From Roseateles depolymerans (lineage in GTDB: Bacteria > Pseudomonadota > Gammaproteobacteria > Burkholderiales > Burkholderiaceae_C), in contig NZ_QUMT01000004.1 of assembly GCF_003387155.1 (NCBI RefSeq), positions 310,001-374,000 on the forward strand: DNA of 64,000 nucleotides. The letters are read 5' to 3'. Below the pieces are notes generated by a model. It had not been told where the DNA came from. It was given only the letters and a program-made list of their open reading frames with translations, and searched no databases. The position numbers were made by a program, and so were the translations under genes. Numbering within the stretch: the first letter of the stretch is position 1; each line of letters starts with the position of its first letter. Positions 17,370-26,269 of this stretch are shown piece after piece.

Positions 17370-17728
17370 CTGACTCTCCGAAAAGACGAACCCGCATCAT
17401 ACATAACTTCGGTTTAACGGGAGCGAGAAATTCCATCCCTATGGATTTTCCGAGTCAATACAGATGCGCGGTGAGGTGGGTTCGCAGATCCCGGCGGCGC
17501 CGTCGCCGACCATGGAAGGTTGGCTTGGTCAGAGCCTTCCTGAACGCCGCTGCCGCCGTGACGGGACCGAAGTTCAAGGATCTTGTTGGCAACGCCTGGT
17601 CCTGGCGCGGAGCGGTCTGACCCACCCCGTTCGCGTTTCATCGCAATCGACCCGTTGACCAACGCCGACCTGCCTACAGTCCCACCAAGCCCGCCCTCCC
17701 GGCGGCGCGATGGACCCTGGAGCCCGTC
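17370..17728. other. intergenic region upstream of nhaR
   Basis: About 360 bp without a convincing gene. The 50 bp next to nhaR are AT-rich (CATACATAACTTCGGTTTAA) and probably hold the promoter of nhaR. An open frame at 17464-17658 looks like chance coding. Confidence 0.5.
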
Positions 17729-17923
17729 ATGCTGAGCCTGTTGCTGTGGTTGATTCTGTTCGTGCTGTGCTGGCCGCTGGCCTTGTTGGCGCTGCTGCTG
17801 TGGCCGGTGGTCTGGCTGGTGCTGCTGCCCTTCCGGCTGATCGGCCTGAGCGTGGATGCGGTGTTCGCGCTGCTCAAGGCGATCCTGTTCCTCCCGGCCC
17901 GAGTGCTGGGAGGACGGCCCTGA
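17729..17923 (+). CDS. small hydrophobic membrane protein
   Basis: A 64-residue protein that is almost all membrane: LLLWLILFVLCWPLALLALL, then PVVWLVLLPFRLIGL and VDAVFALLKAILFLP. It ends in ARVLGGRP. A GGAG lies seven bases before the ATG. Similar short hydrophobic proteins are common in Burkholderiales; no function is known. It converges with the cystathionine lyase gene 30 bp downstream. Confidence 0.7.
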   Translation: MLSLLLWLILFVLCWPLALLALLLWPVVWLVLLPFRLIGLSVDAVFALLKAILFLPARVLGGRP

Positions 17924-17953
17924 GCGAAGGCGCCAGGGCCGTCCGCGCCCGGA

Positions 17954-19147
17954 TCAGATCGCGTCCAGGCCCGCCTGCAGGTCGGCGCGCAGGTCTTCGA
18001 CATCCTCGATGCCGGCGGAGATCCGCACCAGCGAATCGGTGATGCCCAGAGCCGCCCGCTTGTCGGCGGGAATCGACGCATGGGTCATTAGCGCGGGCAG
18101 GGAGATGAGGCTCTCCACCCCGCCCAGGCTTTCGGCCAGCGAGAAGATGCGCACCCGCTCCAGGAAGCGGCGGGCGCCGGCCAGGTCGGTGTCCAGCTGC
18201 ACGCTGATCATGCCGCCGCCGCCGCGCATCTGGCGGCGGGCCAGCGCATGCTGCGGATGGCTCTCCAGCCCGGGATAGTGCACCTTGCGGACCTTGGGCT
18301 GACCCTCCAGCCACTGCGCCAGCGACAAAGCGCTCTCGTTGTGCCGGGCCATGCGCAGCGCCAGCGTCTTGAGACCGCGCAGGGCCAGGAAGCTGTCGAA
18401 GGGGCCGGCGATCGAGCCGACCGCGTTGTGCAGGAACTCCAGCTGCTCGCGCAGCGCAGCCTGCCGCTCTTCACCGCCGACCACCACCACCCCGGAGATC
18501 ACATCGCTGTGGCCGTTGAGGTATTTGGTGGCCGAGTGCAGCACCGCATCGAAGCCGAGCGACAGCGGCCGCTGGCCCCAGGGGCTGGCAAAGGTGTTGT
18601 CGGCAATGGTCAGCGCGCCATGTTCGCGGGCGATGGCTGCCACGGCGGCCAGATCGGTCAGCTTCAGGATCGGATTGCTGGGCGTCTCGATCCAGACCAG
18701 GCGGGTTTCCGGCCGCAAGGCAGCCCGGACCTCGTCCGGATTCGTGCTGTCCACATAGGTCACCTGCAGGCCGGCGCTCTTGCGACGCACCCGCTCGAAC
18801 AGCCGGTAGCTGCCGCCGTAGAGGTCGTCCCCGGCGACGATGTGGGACCCGGCTTCCAGCGTGTCCAGCACCGTGGCCATCGCGGCCAGGCCCGACGAGA
18901 ACGCATAGGCCTGCACGCCGCCTTCCAGACTGGCCACCGCCCGCTCGTACGCCTGCCGCGTCGGATTGTGGGTGCGGCCGTATTCGTAGCCCTGGTGCAC
19001 GCCCGGGCTCTGCTGCCGATAGGTCGAGGTGGCGTAGATGGGCGGCATCACCGCCCCGGTCAGCGGATCCGGATGCTGGCCGCCGTGGATGGCCAGCGTG
19101 TCGAAGCGCAGGTCGGCGCCGTGGGAGTCTCGGGAATCCTGGCTCAT
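17954..19147 (-). CDS. cystathionine gamma-lyase / gamma-synthase family PLP enzyme
   Basis: A 397-residue Cys/Met-metabolism PLP enzyme. Lys208 in HSATKYLNGHSD is the cofactor lysine; YEYGRTHNPTR and FSSGLAAM are family motifs. Sequence alone does not separate gamma-lyase, beta-lyase and gamma-synthase, but the gene overlaps a cystathionine beta-synthase by 4 bp (19144-19147). That pairing points to reverse transsulfuration: the lyase would split cystathionine into cysteine, 2-oxobutyrate and ammonia. It is the second gene of the operon. Confidence 0.9.
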   Translation of the reverse strand: MSQDSRDSHGADLRFDTLAIHGGQHPDPLTGAVMPPIYATSTYRQQSPGVHQGYEYGRTHNPTRQAYERAVASLEGGVQAYAFSSGLAAMATVLDTLEAGSHIVAGDDLYGGSYRLFERVRRKSAGLQVTYVDSTNPDEVRAALRPETRLVWIETPSNPILKLTDLAAVAAIAREHGALTIADNTFASPWGQRPLSLGFDAVLHSATKYLNGHSDVISGVVVVGGEERQAALREQLEFLHNAVGSIAGPFDSFLALRGLKTLALRMARHNESALSLAQWLEGQPKVRKVHYPGLESHPQHALARRQMRGGGGMISVQLDTDLAGARRFLERVRIFSLAESLGGVESLISLPALMTHASIPADKRAALGITDSLVRISAGIEDVEDLRADLQAGLDAI

Positions 19148-20613
19148 GACAAGCCCTTTCGCAGATGGTTCAGCAAATCAAAACGGGTGACCAGGCCGTA
19201 GAAGCGCTGGTCGTCGGCAATCACCGCCACCAGGCCCCGGCGCAGCTGCTCGATCAGCGCGGACAGCGGGGCCCCAGGCGGCAGGGTCTGCACATCATGG
19301 CTCATCGCCGAGGTCACCGGGTCCTTGAAGTGGCGGGCGTCCATGTGCATCTGGGCCAGCAGGTCCGACTCGTCCAGCAGGCCCACCAGGCGGCCCTGCT
19401 GCAGCACCGGCAGCTGGGAGACATCGGCCTGGCGCATGCGGGAGAAGGCGGTGGCCAGCGTGTCCTCCGGGGAGACGCTCACCACGGCACCGTCTTCCGT
19501 GCGGCGCGAGATCAGGTCGCGCAGGTCGCCCAGGTGGGCGCGCTGGAGCAGGCCCTGGTCGAACATCCAGGGGTCGTTGTAGACCTTGGACAGGTAGCGC
19601 GTGCCGGTGTCGCAGACGAAGGTGACCACCCGTTTGGGCGTGGTCTGGGCGCGGCAGTAACGCAGCGCGGCGGCCAGCAGCGTGCCGCTGGAGGAGCCGG
19701 CCAGGATGCCTTCGGCGCGGTAGAGCTCGCGGGCCGTGGCAAAGCTGTCGGTGTCGCTGACGGCATAGGCGTGGCGCACGCCGCTGAGGTCGGCGATGGG
19801 CGGAATGAAATCTTCGCCGATGCCTTCCACCGCCCAGGAGCCGGCCTCGCCGTAATGCCCGGTCTCGACATAGTCCTTGAGCACCGAGCCTTCCGGATCC
19901 GCCAGCACCAGGTCCAGGCCCGGACGCACCTTGGCGAAGAAGCGGGACAGGCCCGTCATCGTGCCGCCCGAGCCCACGCCGCACACAAGTGCATCGATGC
20001 GGTGACCGGTCTGTTGCCAGATCTCCGGGCCGGTGGTGGTTTCATGGGCCAGCGGATTGGCGGGATTGTTGAACTGGTCCGCGTACCAGGCACCGGGGAT
20101 GTCCTGGACCAGCTTGGCGGCACGGTCCTGGTAGTAGTCGGGATGTCCCTTGCCCACATCGGAGCGGGTCATGTGCACCTCGGCGCCCAGGGCCTTGAGC
20201 TGCAGCACCTTCTCGGCCGACATCTTGTCCGGCACCACCAGCACCACGCGGTAGCCCTTGGCGCGGGCCACCAGGGCCAGGCCCAGTCCGGTGTTGCCGG
20301 CCGTGGCTTCCACCACCGTGCCGCCAGGGGGCAGCAGGCCGTCGCGCTCGGCGGCCTCGATCATCGACAGCCCGATGCGGTCCTTGATCGAGCCGCCCGG
20401 GTTCTGGGACTCCAGCTTGAGGAAGAGCTCGCAAGGGCCCGTGTCCAGCCGCCGCACCGGCACCAGGGGCGTATTGCCGATCAGGTCCAGCACGGCGGGG
20501 CGCGCGTTTTCGCCGGCGAAGGGCGCACGGACAGGCGCGGTGGACCCGGCCGAACCGGTCGGGGCGGAAGTGTTAGCGGCCCGGTGAGGGGCGGCCGTAT
20601 CGATGGTCGTCAT
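19144..20613 (-). CDS. cystathionine beta-synthase with C-terminal CBS domain pair
   Basis: A 489-residue enzyme. After an Ala/Thr-rich N-terminus of about 40 residues comes the PLP fold with NPGGSIKDR (cofactor Lys77), the TAGNTGLGLAL loop and GSGGTMTG. Two CBS motifs follow (about residues 360-489), a regulatory module absent from cysteine synthase. It should condense serine and homocysteine to cystathionine, which the overlapping downstream gene would then cleave to cysteine. Two direct repeats lie upstream at 20667-20708. Confidence 0.93.
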   Translation of the reverse strand: MTTIDTAAPHRAANTSAPTGSAGSTAPVRAPFAGENARPAVLDLIGNTPLVPVRRLDTGPCELFLKLESQNPGGSIKDRIGLSMIEAAERDGLLPPGGTVVEATAGNTGLGLALVARAKGYRVVLVVPDKMSAEKVLQLKALGAEVHMTRSDVGKGHPDYYQDRAAKLVQDIPGAWYADQFNNPANPLAHETTTGPEIWQQTGHRIDALVCGVGSGGTMTGLSRFFAKVRPGLDLVLADPEGSVLKDYVETGHYGEAGSWAVEGIGEDFIPPIADLSGVRHAYAVSDTDSFATARELYRAEGILAGSSSGTLLAAALRYCRAQTTPKRVVTFVCDTGTRYLSKVYNDPWMFDQGLLQRAHLGDLRDLISRRTEDGAVVSVSPEDTLATAFSRMRQADVSQLPVLQQGRLVGLLDESDLLAQMHMDARHFKDPVTSAMSHDVQTLPPGAPLSALIEQLRRGLVAVIADDQRFYGLVTRFDLLNHLRKGLS

Positions 20614-20969
20614 GCAAGCTCCTTGAATCCTGTTGGGATCTGGGGGACAGCGCCCACTTCGCTTATGCGCGGGTGGCGCGATGCGTTACGCGCGGGTGGC
20701 GCGATGCGCGGGCAAAACCCTATAGCGTAGGCCGAACCGGCGCAGCGCGCCAAGTGCGGTTCACTCAGCAGCTTATACCGGCACCGTATATCGAGGGCGT
20801 TGTCGTGGACGCTATCGGCGACGCTACCCCAGACGAGGTTGCGGCCGCAGGTGCGGCCGTATTCCGGCGGGTGATCGCCCGGAGCAAACGGCGCGCCTCA
20901 TCAAAAACCTGATGTGGATATGAACAAGCCTTCGTTCACCGCCATCGGCGTCCGGCCTAACCTGCAGCC
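20614..20969. other. intergenic region upstream of the transsulfuration operon
   Basis: It holds the 19-bp direct repeat and presumably a minus-strand promoter. An open frame (20673-20912) reads through the repeat but has no ribosome site or recognisable protein features; I do not call it a gene. Confidence 0.5.
20667..20708. repeat. 19-bp direct repeat upstream of the transsulfuration operon
   Basis: GCGCGGGTGGCGCGATGCG occurs at 20667-20685 and again at 20690-20708, a 23-bp period. It lies 55-95 bp before the cystathionine beta-synthase start and could bind a regulator. Confidence 0.7.
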
Positions 20970-21158
20970 ATGTCAACGCTTCACCCTCTTCCGGCCCGCG
21001 CAGCGATGGTCGATCGCGCCCACCACATCATGGCCACCACCGCCGCCATGCTGGGCTTGCGCCTTCGCCCTCGCCTGCCCCCGGGCACGCCACCGGCAGA
21101 GCGGCGGGCGTTGGTGTCTTGGACCCCACCTGGAGGACTGCACCCACCGATGAACTGA
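20970..21158 (+). CDS. possible small protein
   Basis: A 62-residue frame (MSTLHPLPARAAMVDRAHHI, then a short hydrophobic stretch and an Arg/Pro-rich tail). It has no recognised family and no clear ribosome site. The main support is a strong plus-strand terminator beginning 25 bp after its stop, which implies a transcript here. An RNA rather than a protein is possible. Confidence 0.35.
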   Translation: MSTLHPLPARAAMVDRAHHIMATTAAMLGLRLRPRLPPGTPPAERRALVSWTPPGGLHPPMN

Positions 21159-21182
21159 TCACCTTGTCATCCGATGCGAGCG

Positions 21183-21216
21183 ACGCCCCGGCTACGGCCG
21201 GGGCGTTCCTGTTTTT
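21183..21216 (+). terminator. rho-independent terminator
   Basis: ACGCCCCGGC (21183-21192) pairs with GCCGGGGCGT (21197-21206) around TACG, followed by TCCTGTTTTT. The T-run is on the plus strand, so it ends rightward transcription. Confidence 0.85.
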
Positions 21217-21235
21217 GGCCTCGGCGCTGCATGCC

Positions 21236-22111
21236 TCAGCGCTGCATGCCCCAGCGCTGCACCGTCCACCGTTCCACGCTGCTGAACACCAGCCGCTCCA
21301 CCAGCCAGCCGATCAGGATGACCAGGGCCAGCCCGGCAAAGACGTGGTCGGTCATCAGCTCGTTGCGGTTCTGGAAGATGTACCAGCCCAAGCCGCCCTG
21401 GCCGGACGAGGCACCGAAGAACAGCTCCGCGGCAATCAGCGTACGCCAGGCAAAAGCCCAGCCCACCCGCAGCCCGGCCAGCACGGACGGCAGCGCCGCC
21501 GGCAGCAGGATCTGCGCCACGAAACGCGGCCCGGTCAGGCCATAGTTGCGCCCGGCCATGCGCAGGGTCTCGGGCACGGCGGACACACCGGCGCTGGCCG
21601 CCAGCGCCAGCGGCCACAGCACCGCATGCACCAGCACGAAGATCAGGCTGCGGGCGCCCAGGCCGAACCACAGCAGCGCCAGCGGCAGCAGGGCAATGGC
21701 CGGCAGCGGATTGAACATGGCGGTGAGGCTGGCCAGCAGGTCCCGGCCCCAGCGCGACGCGGTGGCCAGTGCGGTCAGGCCCAGCGCAAGCACCACGCCC
21801 AGGCCATACCCCTGCAGCAGCAGCCGTAGCGACACACCGGCGCGCATCAGCAGTTCACCGCTGGCCAGATCCGTCACCAGCGCCCGGGCGGCGGCGGTGA
21901 AGGTGGGCAACAGCAGGTCGTTGTCGGCCCAGCGGGCCGCGACTTCCCACAATCCGGCGAGCAGGACCAGCAACAGGGCCTGGCGCCAGCTGCTGGCCTC
22001 CAAAATGCGTCGCCACAGCGGCAGGGTCTGCGCGGCCGACGGCACATACGGCTGCGGCTCCAGCAAACGGTCGGGTCGCCGGGCGGGATGGGGCAGGTGC
22101 GAGACGCTCAT
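21236..22111 (-). CDS. ABC transporter permease, sulfonate/taurine type
   Basis: A 291-residue inner-membrane permease of the SsuC/TauC family with about six membrane segments and the binding-protein-dependent transport loop around GLRVGWAFAWRTLIAAELFF. It is the last gene of a four-gene operon (dioxygenase, binding protein, ATPase, permease) and overlaps the ATPase by 4 bp (22108-22111). It should carry taurine, an alkanesulfonate or a sulfate ester into the cell. Confidence 0.9.
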   Translation of the reverse strand: MSVSHLPHPARRPDRLLEPQPYVPSAAQTLPLWRRILEASSWRQALLLVLLAGLWEVAARWADNDLLLPTFTAAARALVTDLASGELLMRAGVSLRLLLQGYGLGVVLALGLTALATASRWGRDLLASLTAMFNPLPAIALLPLALLWFGLGARSLIFVLVHAVLWPLALAASAGVSAVPETLRMAGRNYGLTGPRFVAQILLPAALPSVLAGLRVGWAFAWRTLIAAELFFGASSGQGGLGWYIFQNRNELMTDHVFAGLALVILIGWLVERLVFSSVERWTVQRWGMQR

Positions 22112-23109
22112 GATTCAAACAGCAGGGCTTCGATGCGCTGACCCAGGGCCTGCCGCTGCACGGCATCCAGCCCCTGGGCATTGAATTCCGCCCGCACCCG
22201 GCCCGGATGCGGCGACAGCACCAGGATGCGGTGGCCCACATGCAGGGCTTCTTCGATCGAATGGGTGACGAACAGCAGGGTGAAACGCTCCTGATCCCAC
22301 AGGGCGAGCAGCTCTTCCTGCATGCGGCGGCGGGTGAGCGCATCCAGCGCGGCGAAAGGCTCGTCCATCAGCAGCATGCGCGGGGACAGCGCCAGCGCCC
22401 GGGCAATCGCCACCCGCTGCTTCATGCCGCCGGAGAGCTGATGCGGATAGGCCGTGGCAAAAGCGGCCAGTCCGACGCGTTCCAGCCACTGGCGCGCCTG
22501 TTCCCGGGCGCGAGTCTTGTCCAGCTTGCGGGAGGCGGTCAGCGGAAACGCGACGTTGTCCAGCACCGTTTTCCAGGGCGGGAGCTGGTCGAATTCCTGG
22601 AACACGGCCATGCGGTCCGGGCCAGGCCCGTGCACCGCCTGGCCGTCGAGCAGCACGCGGCCTTCCGACGGTGACAGGAAGCCGCCGACCGCTTTGAGCA
22701 GAGAGGACTTGCCGCAGCCCGAGGCGCCCAGCAGCACGAAGCGCTCGCCCGGCATCACGTCGAAGTCGACCCGGTGAGTGGCGCGGATGCTGCGGGGGCC
22801 GACGCGGTAGTCCAGGCTCAGCCCCTGCACGCTCAGGCGCGGCTGGACGGGGGCCGTGTCCGGCGGGGTGGCCTCGGCCTCGCGGTCATGCGGGGTGCCG
22901 GGAAGGGAAGCGGGAAGGGTAGCGGGAAGAGGGAGGGGCCTGCGTGCATCCACCGCCAAACGCAGCCGGGCGGCGGGATCCTCTCCCGCGCTGCGCAGGG
23001 ACGGGGAAAGTGCCGGTGACGGTGGCGAGGAGGGAGACGCGGACGAAGACTGCGGCGAAGACTGCGAGGAAGTCGGCGGCGGGGCGAGTCCTTCGGGACG
23101 GGCACTCAT
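22108..23109 (-). CDS. ABC transporter ATPase, sulfonate/taurine type
   Basis: A 333-residue ATPase. Walker A is GASGCGKSS, the signature is LSGGMKQRVAIARAL, Walker B is MLLMDEPFAALD and the switch is VTHSIEEAL. It has an unusual disordered N-terminal extension of about 90 residues rich in Ser, Pro and Ala before the ATPase fold (SVQGLSLDYRV). The start at 23109 has GGAG six bases upstream, so the extension seems to be translated. It partners the permease and binding protein in the same operon. Confidence 0.9.
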   Translation of the reverse strand: MSARPEGLAPPPTSSQSSPQSSSASPSSPPSPALSPSLRSAGEDPAARLRLAVDARRPLPLPATLPASLPGTPHDREAEATPPDTAPVQPRLSVQGLSLDYRVGPRSIRATHRVDFDVMPGERFVLLGASGCGKSSLLKAVGGFLSPSEGRVLLDGQAVHGPGPDRMAVFQEFDQLPPWKTVLDNVAFPLTASRKLDKTRAREQARQWLERVGLAAFATAYPHQLSGGMKQRVAIARALALSPRMLLMDEPFAALDALTRRRMQEELLALWDQERFTLLFVTHSIEEALHVGHRILVLSPHPGRVRAEFNAQGLDAVQRQALGQRIEALLFES

Positions 23110-23119
23110 GACGGTCTCC

Positions 23120-24118
23120 TCAACTGCCGGAGGCGTTGTGAGGATCGTCGAAGAAGTAGTCCTTCACCGAGGCCGGCTTGTTCTTGATGGCGCCCACGCG
23201 ATGCATGAACTCGGCCAGCGCGGAGGTGTTCTGCGGCGCGATCTTGAACTGCACCTCCGGATTGCGGATGACCTTCAGCAGCAACTCGCGCGGCACCTTG
23301 GAGCCTTCATTGCGCTGGTAGATGTCGGCGGCCTGTTCCGGATTGCGGGTGATGAAGTCGGCGGCTTCGGCCAGCGCGGCCACGAAGGCCTTGTAGGTCT
23401 TGGGGTTCTCCGCGCGGAACTTCTCGGTGGTGTAGAGCACGGTGGCCGAGGCGGGGCCGCCCAGCACGTCGTAGCTGCTCAGCACCTTGTGCACGGCGGG
23501 ATTGCCGGCCAGGCCCTGTTCCTGGAACGGCGGATTGCCGAAGTGGGCATTGATCTCGGTGCCGCCCTTGATCAGCGCCGCCGTGGCCTCGGGATGCGGC
23601 AGGGCGACCTGCAGGCGGTCCAGCCGGTTGTACTGGGCGTCCCCCCACTGGCGCGCCGAGGCCAGCTGCAGGATGCGGGCCTGCACCGACACGCCCACCG
23701 CCGGCAGGGCGATGCGGTCCTTGTCGCTGAAGTCGGCAATGGTGCGAACGGCCGGGTTGCTGCTGGTGAGGTAGTAGGGGAAGTTGCCCAGCGACGCAAT
23801 GCCGCGCACGTTCTGGCGGCCGCGGGTCTTGTCCCACAGCGTCAGCAGCGGGCCCACGCCCGCGCCGGCCACATCGATGCTGCCGGACAGCAATGCCTCG
23901 TTGATGGCGGGGCCGCCGGACAGCTGCACGGTCTGCACACGGATGTCGATGCCTTCGGCCTTGCCGTGTTTTTCGATGAGCTTCTGCTCCTGGGCCACGT
24001 TGAGCAGCAGATAGACGATGCCGAACTGTTCGGCGATGCGAAGCTGGCCTTCGGCCTGGGCGGGCAGGGCGCTCAGGCCCAGGGCGGCGGCCAGGGCCGC
24101 GGCGATCATGCGTTTCAT
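23120..24118 (-). CDS. ABC transporter substrate-binding protein, sulfonate/taurine type
   Basis: A 332-residue periplasmic protein with a classic signal peptide (MKRMIAAALAAALGLSALPAQA) and the SsuA/TauA-like fold (AEQFGIVYLLLNVAQEQKL, LLSGSIDVAGAGVGP). It delivers the ligand to the permease encoded two genes downstream. The ligand is not fixed by sequence; the paired dioxygenase suggests taurine, an alkanesulfonate or an alkyl sulfate. Ribosome site GAGG precedes the ATG. Confidence 0.9.
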   Translation of the reverse strand: MKRMIAAALAAALGLSALPAQAEGQLRIAEQFGIVYLLLNVAQEQKLIEKHGKAEGIDIRVQTVQLSGGPAINEALLSGSIDVAGAGVGPLLTLWDKTRGRQNVRGIASLGNFPYYLTSSNPAVRTIADFSDKDRIALPAVGVSVQARILQLASARQWGDAQYNRLDRLQVALPHPEATAALIKGGTEINAHFGNPPFQEQGLAGNPAVHKVLSSYDVLGGPASATVLYTTEKFRAENPKTYKAFVAALAEAADFITRNPEQAADIYQRNEGSKVPRELLLKVIRNPEVQFKIAPQNTSALAEFMHRVGAIKNKPASVKDYFFDDPHNASGS

Positions 24119-24251
24119 GGGAGGACCTCGGAAAACGGGGGCGCTGTTGGGACTCGAGAGCCAGGCGCGGGTGGAACTGGCGAGTGGAGCTAGCGGTGGG
24201 ACTGGCCGGTGGAGCTGCCAGGTGGGTGGGGGTTCGGGAGCGGACGCGGCG

Positions 24252-25199
24252 TCAGCCCAGCACCGCGTCCCCTTCGACGGTGGTGCGGTGCAGATGGCGT
24301 CGCAAATGCTCCGGACAGCCGGTGGCCAGGTGCATCAGCGATCGGTTGTCCCAGAACACCAGGTCATGGGGCTGCCAGCGATGGCGATAGACCAGCGAAG
24401 GCCGGGTGCTGAGCGCAAACAGCTGCTGCAGCAGGTCGCGGCTCTCGTCCTCGGGCAGACCGACGATGCGGGTGGTGAAGTGCTCGCTGACGAACAGCGC
24501 GAGGCGACCGGTCTCGGGATGACGGCGCACCACCGGATGGACCGTGGGTCGCACCTCGGCCACCTGCGCCTCGGTCAGTGCGGGGCGCCAGGGATTGCGG
24601 GCCCGCAGTTCCTCGTAGCGGGCGAGATAGCTGTGCTCGGCCTTCAGGCCGCGGATGGTGTCCTTCAGCGCCTGCGGCAGCTCGTCATAGGCCAGGTGCT
24701 GGTTGGCAAACAGCGTGTCGCCGCCTTCGGCGGGCAGTTCCTGGGCGTGCAGCAGGGAACCCAGGCTGGGCTTTTCCTTGTAGGACAGGTCGGAATGCCA
24801 GAAGACACCGGCGTCCCCCAGGCCCAGCGGGCGGCCCTGGTCATCCCGCACATTGGACACCTGCAGGATTTCCGGGTGACCGGGCAATTGGAAGTTGCGC
24901 AGCACATGCACCTCCAGCGGACCCCAGCGGCGGCTGAAGGCCACATGGGCGGCGGGGGTGATGCGCTGGTCCCGGAACACCAGCACGTGGTGGTCCAGAT
25001 GCGCGCGATGCAGCTGAGCGAAGGTGGCGTCGTCCACCGGCTGGTTCAAGTCCAGGCCCAGCACTTCGGCGCCGAGTGGGCCCTCGAAGGGGCGGATCTC
25101 GAAGGCTCCAGCGGGGGAGGACCGTCCCGGAGCGCTCTGCGCGCGGGGGGCATCGGCGGCGGGTGAACGGCTGGGGAGGGGGGAGGCGGTGACAGTCAT
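24252..25199 (-). CDS. TauD/TfdA-family Fe(II)/2-oxoglutarate dioxygenase
   Basis: A 315-residue oxygenase. The iron site is His135-Ser-Asp137 (FWHSDLSY) with the distal His304 (LHRTTVEGD); Arg315-type contacts for 2-oxoglutarate lie in the C-terminal RHLHR region. Family members release sulfite from taurine (TauD) or sulfate from alkyl sulfates (AtsK). As first gene of an operon with its own ABC transporter it probably frees sulfur from an imported organosulfur compound. The first 30 residues are disordered. The start at 25199 is preferred; an ATG at 25226 is possible. Confidence 0.88.
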   Translation of the reverse strand: MTVTASPLPSRSPAADAPRAQSAPGRSSPAGAFEIRPFEGPLGAEVLGLDLNQPVDDATFAQLHRAHLDHHVLVFRDQRITPAAHVAFSRRWGPLEVHVLRNFQLPGHPEILQVSNVRDDQGRPLGLGDAGVFWHSDLSYKEKPSLGSLLHAQELPAEGGDTLFANQHLAYDELPQALKDTIRGLKAEHSYLARYEELRARNPWRPALTEAQVAEVRPTVHPVVRRHPETGRLALFVSEHFTTRIVGLPEDESRDLLQQLFALSTRPSLVYRHRWQPHDLVFWDNRSLMHLATGCPEHLRRHLHRTTVEGDAVLG

Positions 25200-25455
25200 G
25201 GCGACTGACTCTAAAAACGCGCGCATCTGACGCCAACGAATAAGGACGCATGAGCTCAGTCGTTTTTCGAGGATGCTGCGACTCTGATATGGTGTCGCCC
25301 TCGCTGTTGGCGCGGGTTCTTGGCGGATTGCCACACACGACCCTTGAATCCAGGGGATGGTGGGGCGACGTACAGGATGTCTGGGCGTTTGCGGTTTTCG
25401 GCGGTTTTTTAGCGGTTTTACAGAGGCGGCACGGACCGTCCGGGAGCGAATGCGA

Positions 25456-26268
25456 ATGAAGCAAGTCATCTGCGTGAAGTGGGGCACGGCCTATGGGGCG
25501 GACTATGTGAACCGGCTCTATGGGATGCTGACGCGCCATGTCACGGGTGACTTCCGCCTGGTGTGCCTGACCGACAACAAGGAGGGCATCCGTCCGGAGG
25601 TGGACGCGTATGACCTGCCGGAGCTGGGGTGTGAGTGGCCCAAGAAGTCGATGGGCAAGTGGCGCAAGCTGGTGATGTGGGGGTCGGACCTGGGGCCGAC
25701 GACGGGCTTGACGGGGCCGGTGCTGTTCATTGACCTGGACTCGGTGCTGGTGGACAACATTGACGGCTACTTCACGCACGGGCATCCGGACGATGTGGTG
25801 CTGGCGCGCAACTGGGCCAAGCCGATGCAGAAGCTGGGGCAGACCTCGGTGTTCCGTTTCCCGGTGGGCAAGTATCCGCACATCATTGCGCAGTTCCGTG
25901 CGGACCCGCAGGGGGTGGCGGACCGTTATGGGTTTGAGCAGCACTTTGTGACGGCGTCGGTGCCGGGCGGCATCAAGTTCTGGCCGCCGACCTGGACGCG
26001 GCATTTCCGGCTGCACTGCATGCCGCCGTTCCCGCTGCGGTATTTCGTGTCGGCCAAGTTGCCCAAGGGCGCGAAGATCGTGACGTTCCCGGGTGGCCCG
26101 AACCCGAGTGATGTGATGGTGGGCCGCTGGACGCAGGATTTGCCTGCGCACGAGAGCCCGTGGGAGCACTTCAAGGGCACGTTTGGCAAGGGCGTGAAAA
26201 ACCGCTGGCGCCACCTGACCCGCTACGTCCGCCCCGTCCCCTGGATCGCCCAATACTGGAGGGAATGA
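25456..26268 (+). CDS. putative glycosyltransferase with DxD motif
   Basis: A 270-residue protein with a nucleotide-sugar-binding look: an N-terminal beta-alpha unit (KQVICVKWGTAYGADYVNRL), then VLFIDLDSVLVDNID with the DxD pair Asp93/Asp95 that would hold the metal. A basic, aromatic C-terminus (NRWRHLTRYVRPVPWI) may touch the membrane. It resembles surface-polysaccharide glycosyltransferases. It stands alone, flanked by the sulfur genes and by the interspersed repeat that begins at its stop codon, so the acceptor is unknown. GGGAG precedes the ATG at 25456. Confidence 0.65.
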   Translation: MKQVICVKWGTAYGADYVNRLYGMLTRHVTGDFRLVCLTDNKEGIRPEVDAYDLPELGCEWPKKSMGKWRKLVMWGSDLGPTTGLTGPVLFIDLDSVLVDNIDGYFTHGHPDDVVLARNWAKPMQKLGQTSVFRFPVGKYPHIIAQFRADPQGVADRYGFEQHFVTASVPGGIKFWPPTWTRHFRLHCMPPFPLRYFVSAKLPKGAKIVTFPGGPNPSDVMVGRWTQDLPAHESPWEHFKGTFGKGVKNRWRHLTRYVRPVPWIAQYWRE

Positions 26269-26269
26269 G

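Noticed and set aside
17464-17658. A 64-codon frame upstream of nhaR
   Set aside because: No ribosome site, composition typical of random GC-rich DNA.
19165-20730. A 521-codon plus-strand frame opposite cystathionine beta-synthase
   Set aside because: Antisense shadow of a well-supported gene; no recognisable protein features.
20673-20912. A 79-codon frame upstream of the transsulfuration operon
   Set aside because: It reads through the 19-bp direct repeat, has no ribosome site and no protein-like pattern.
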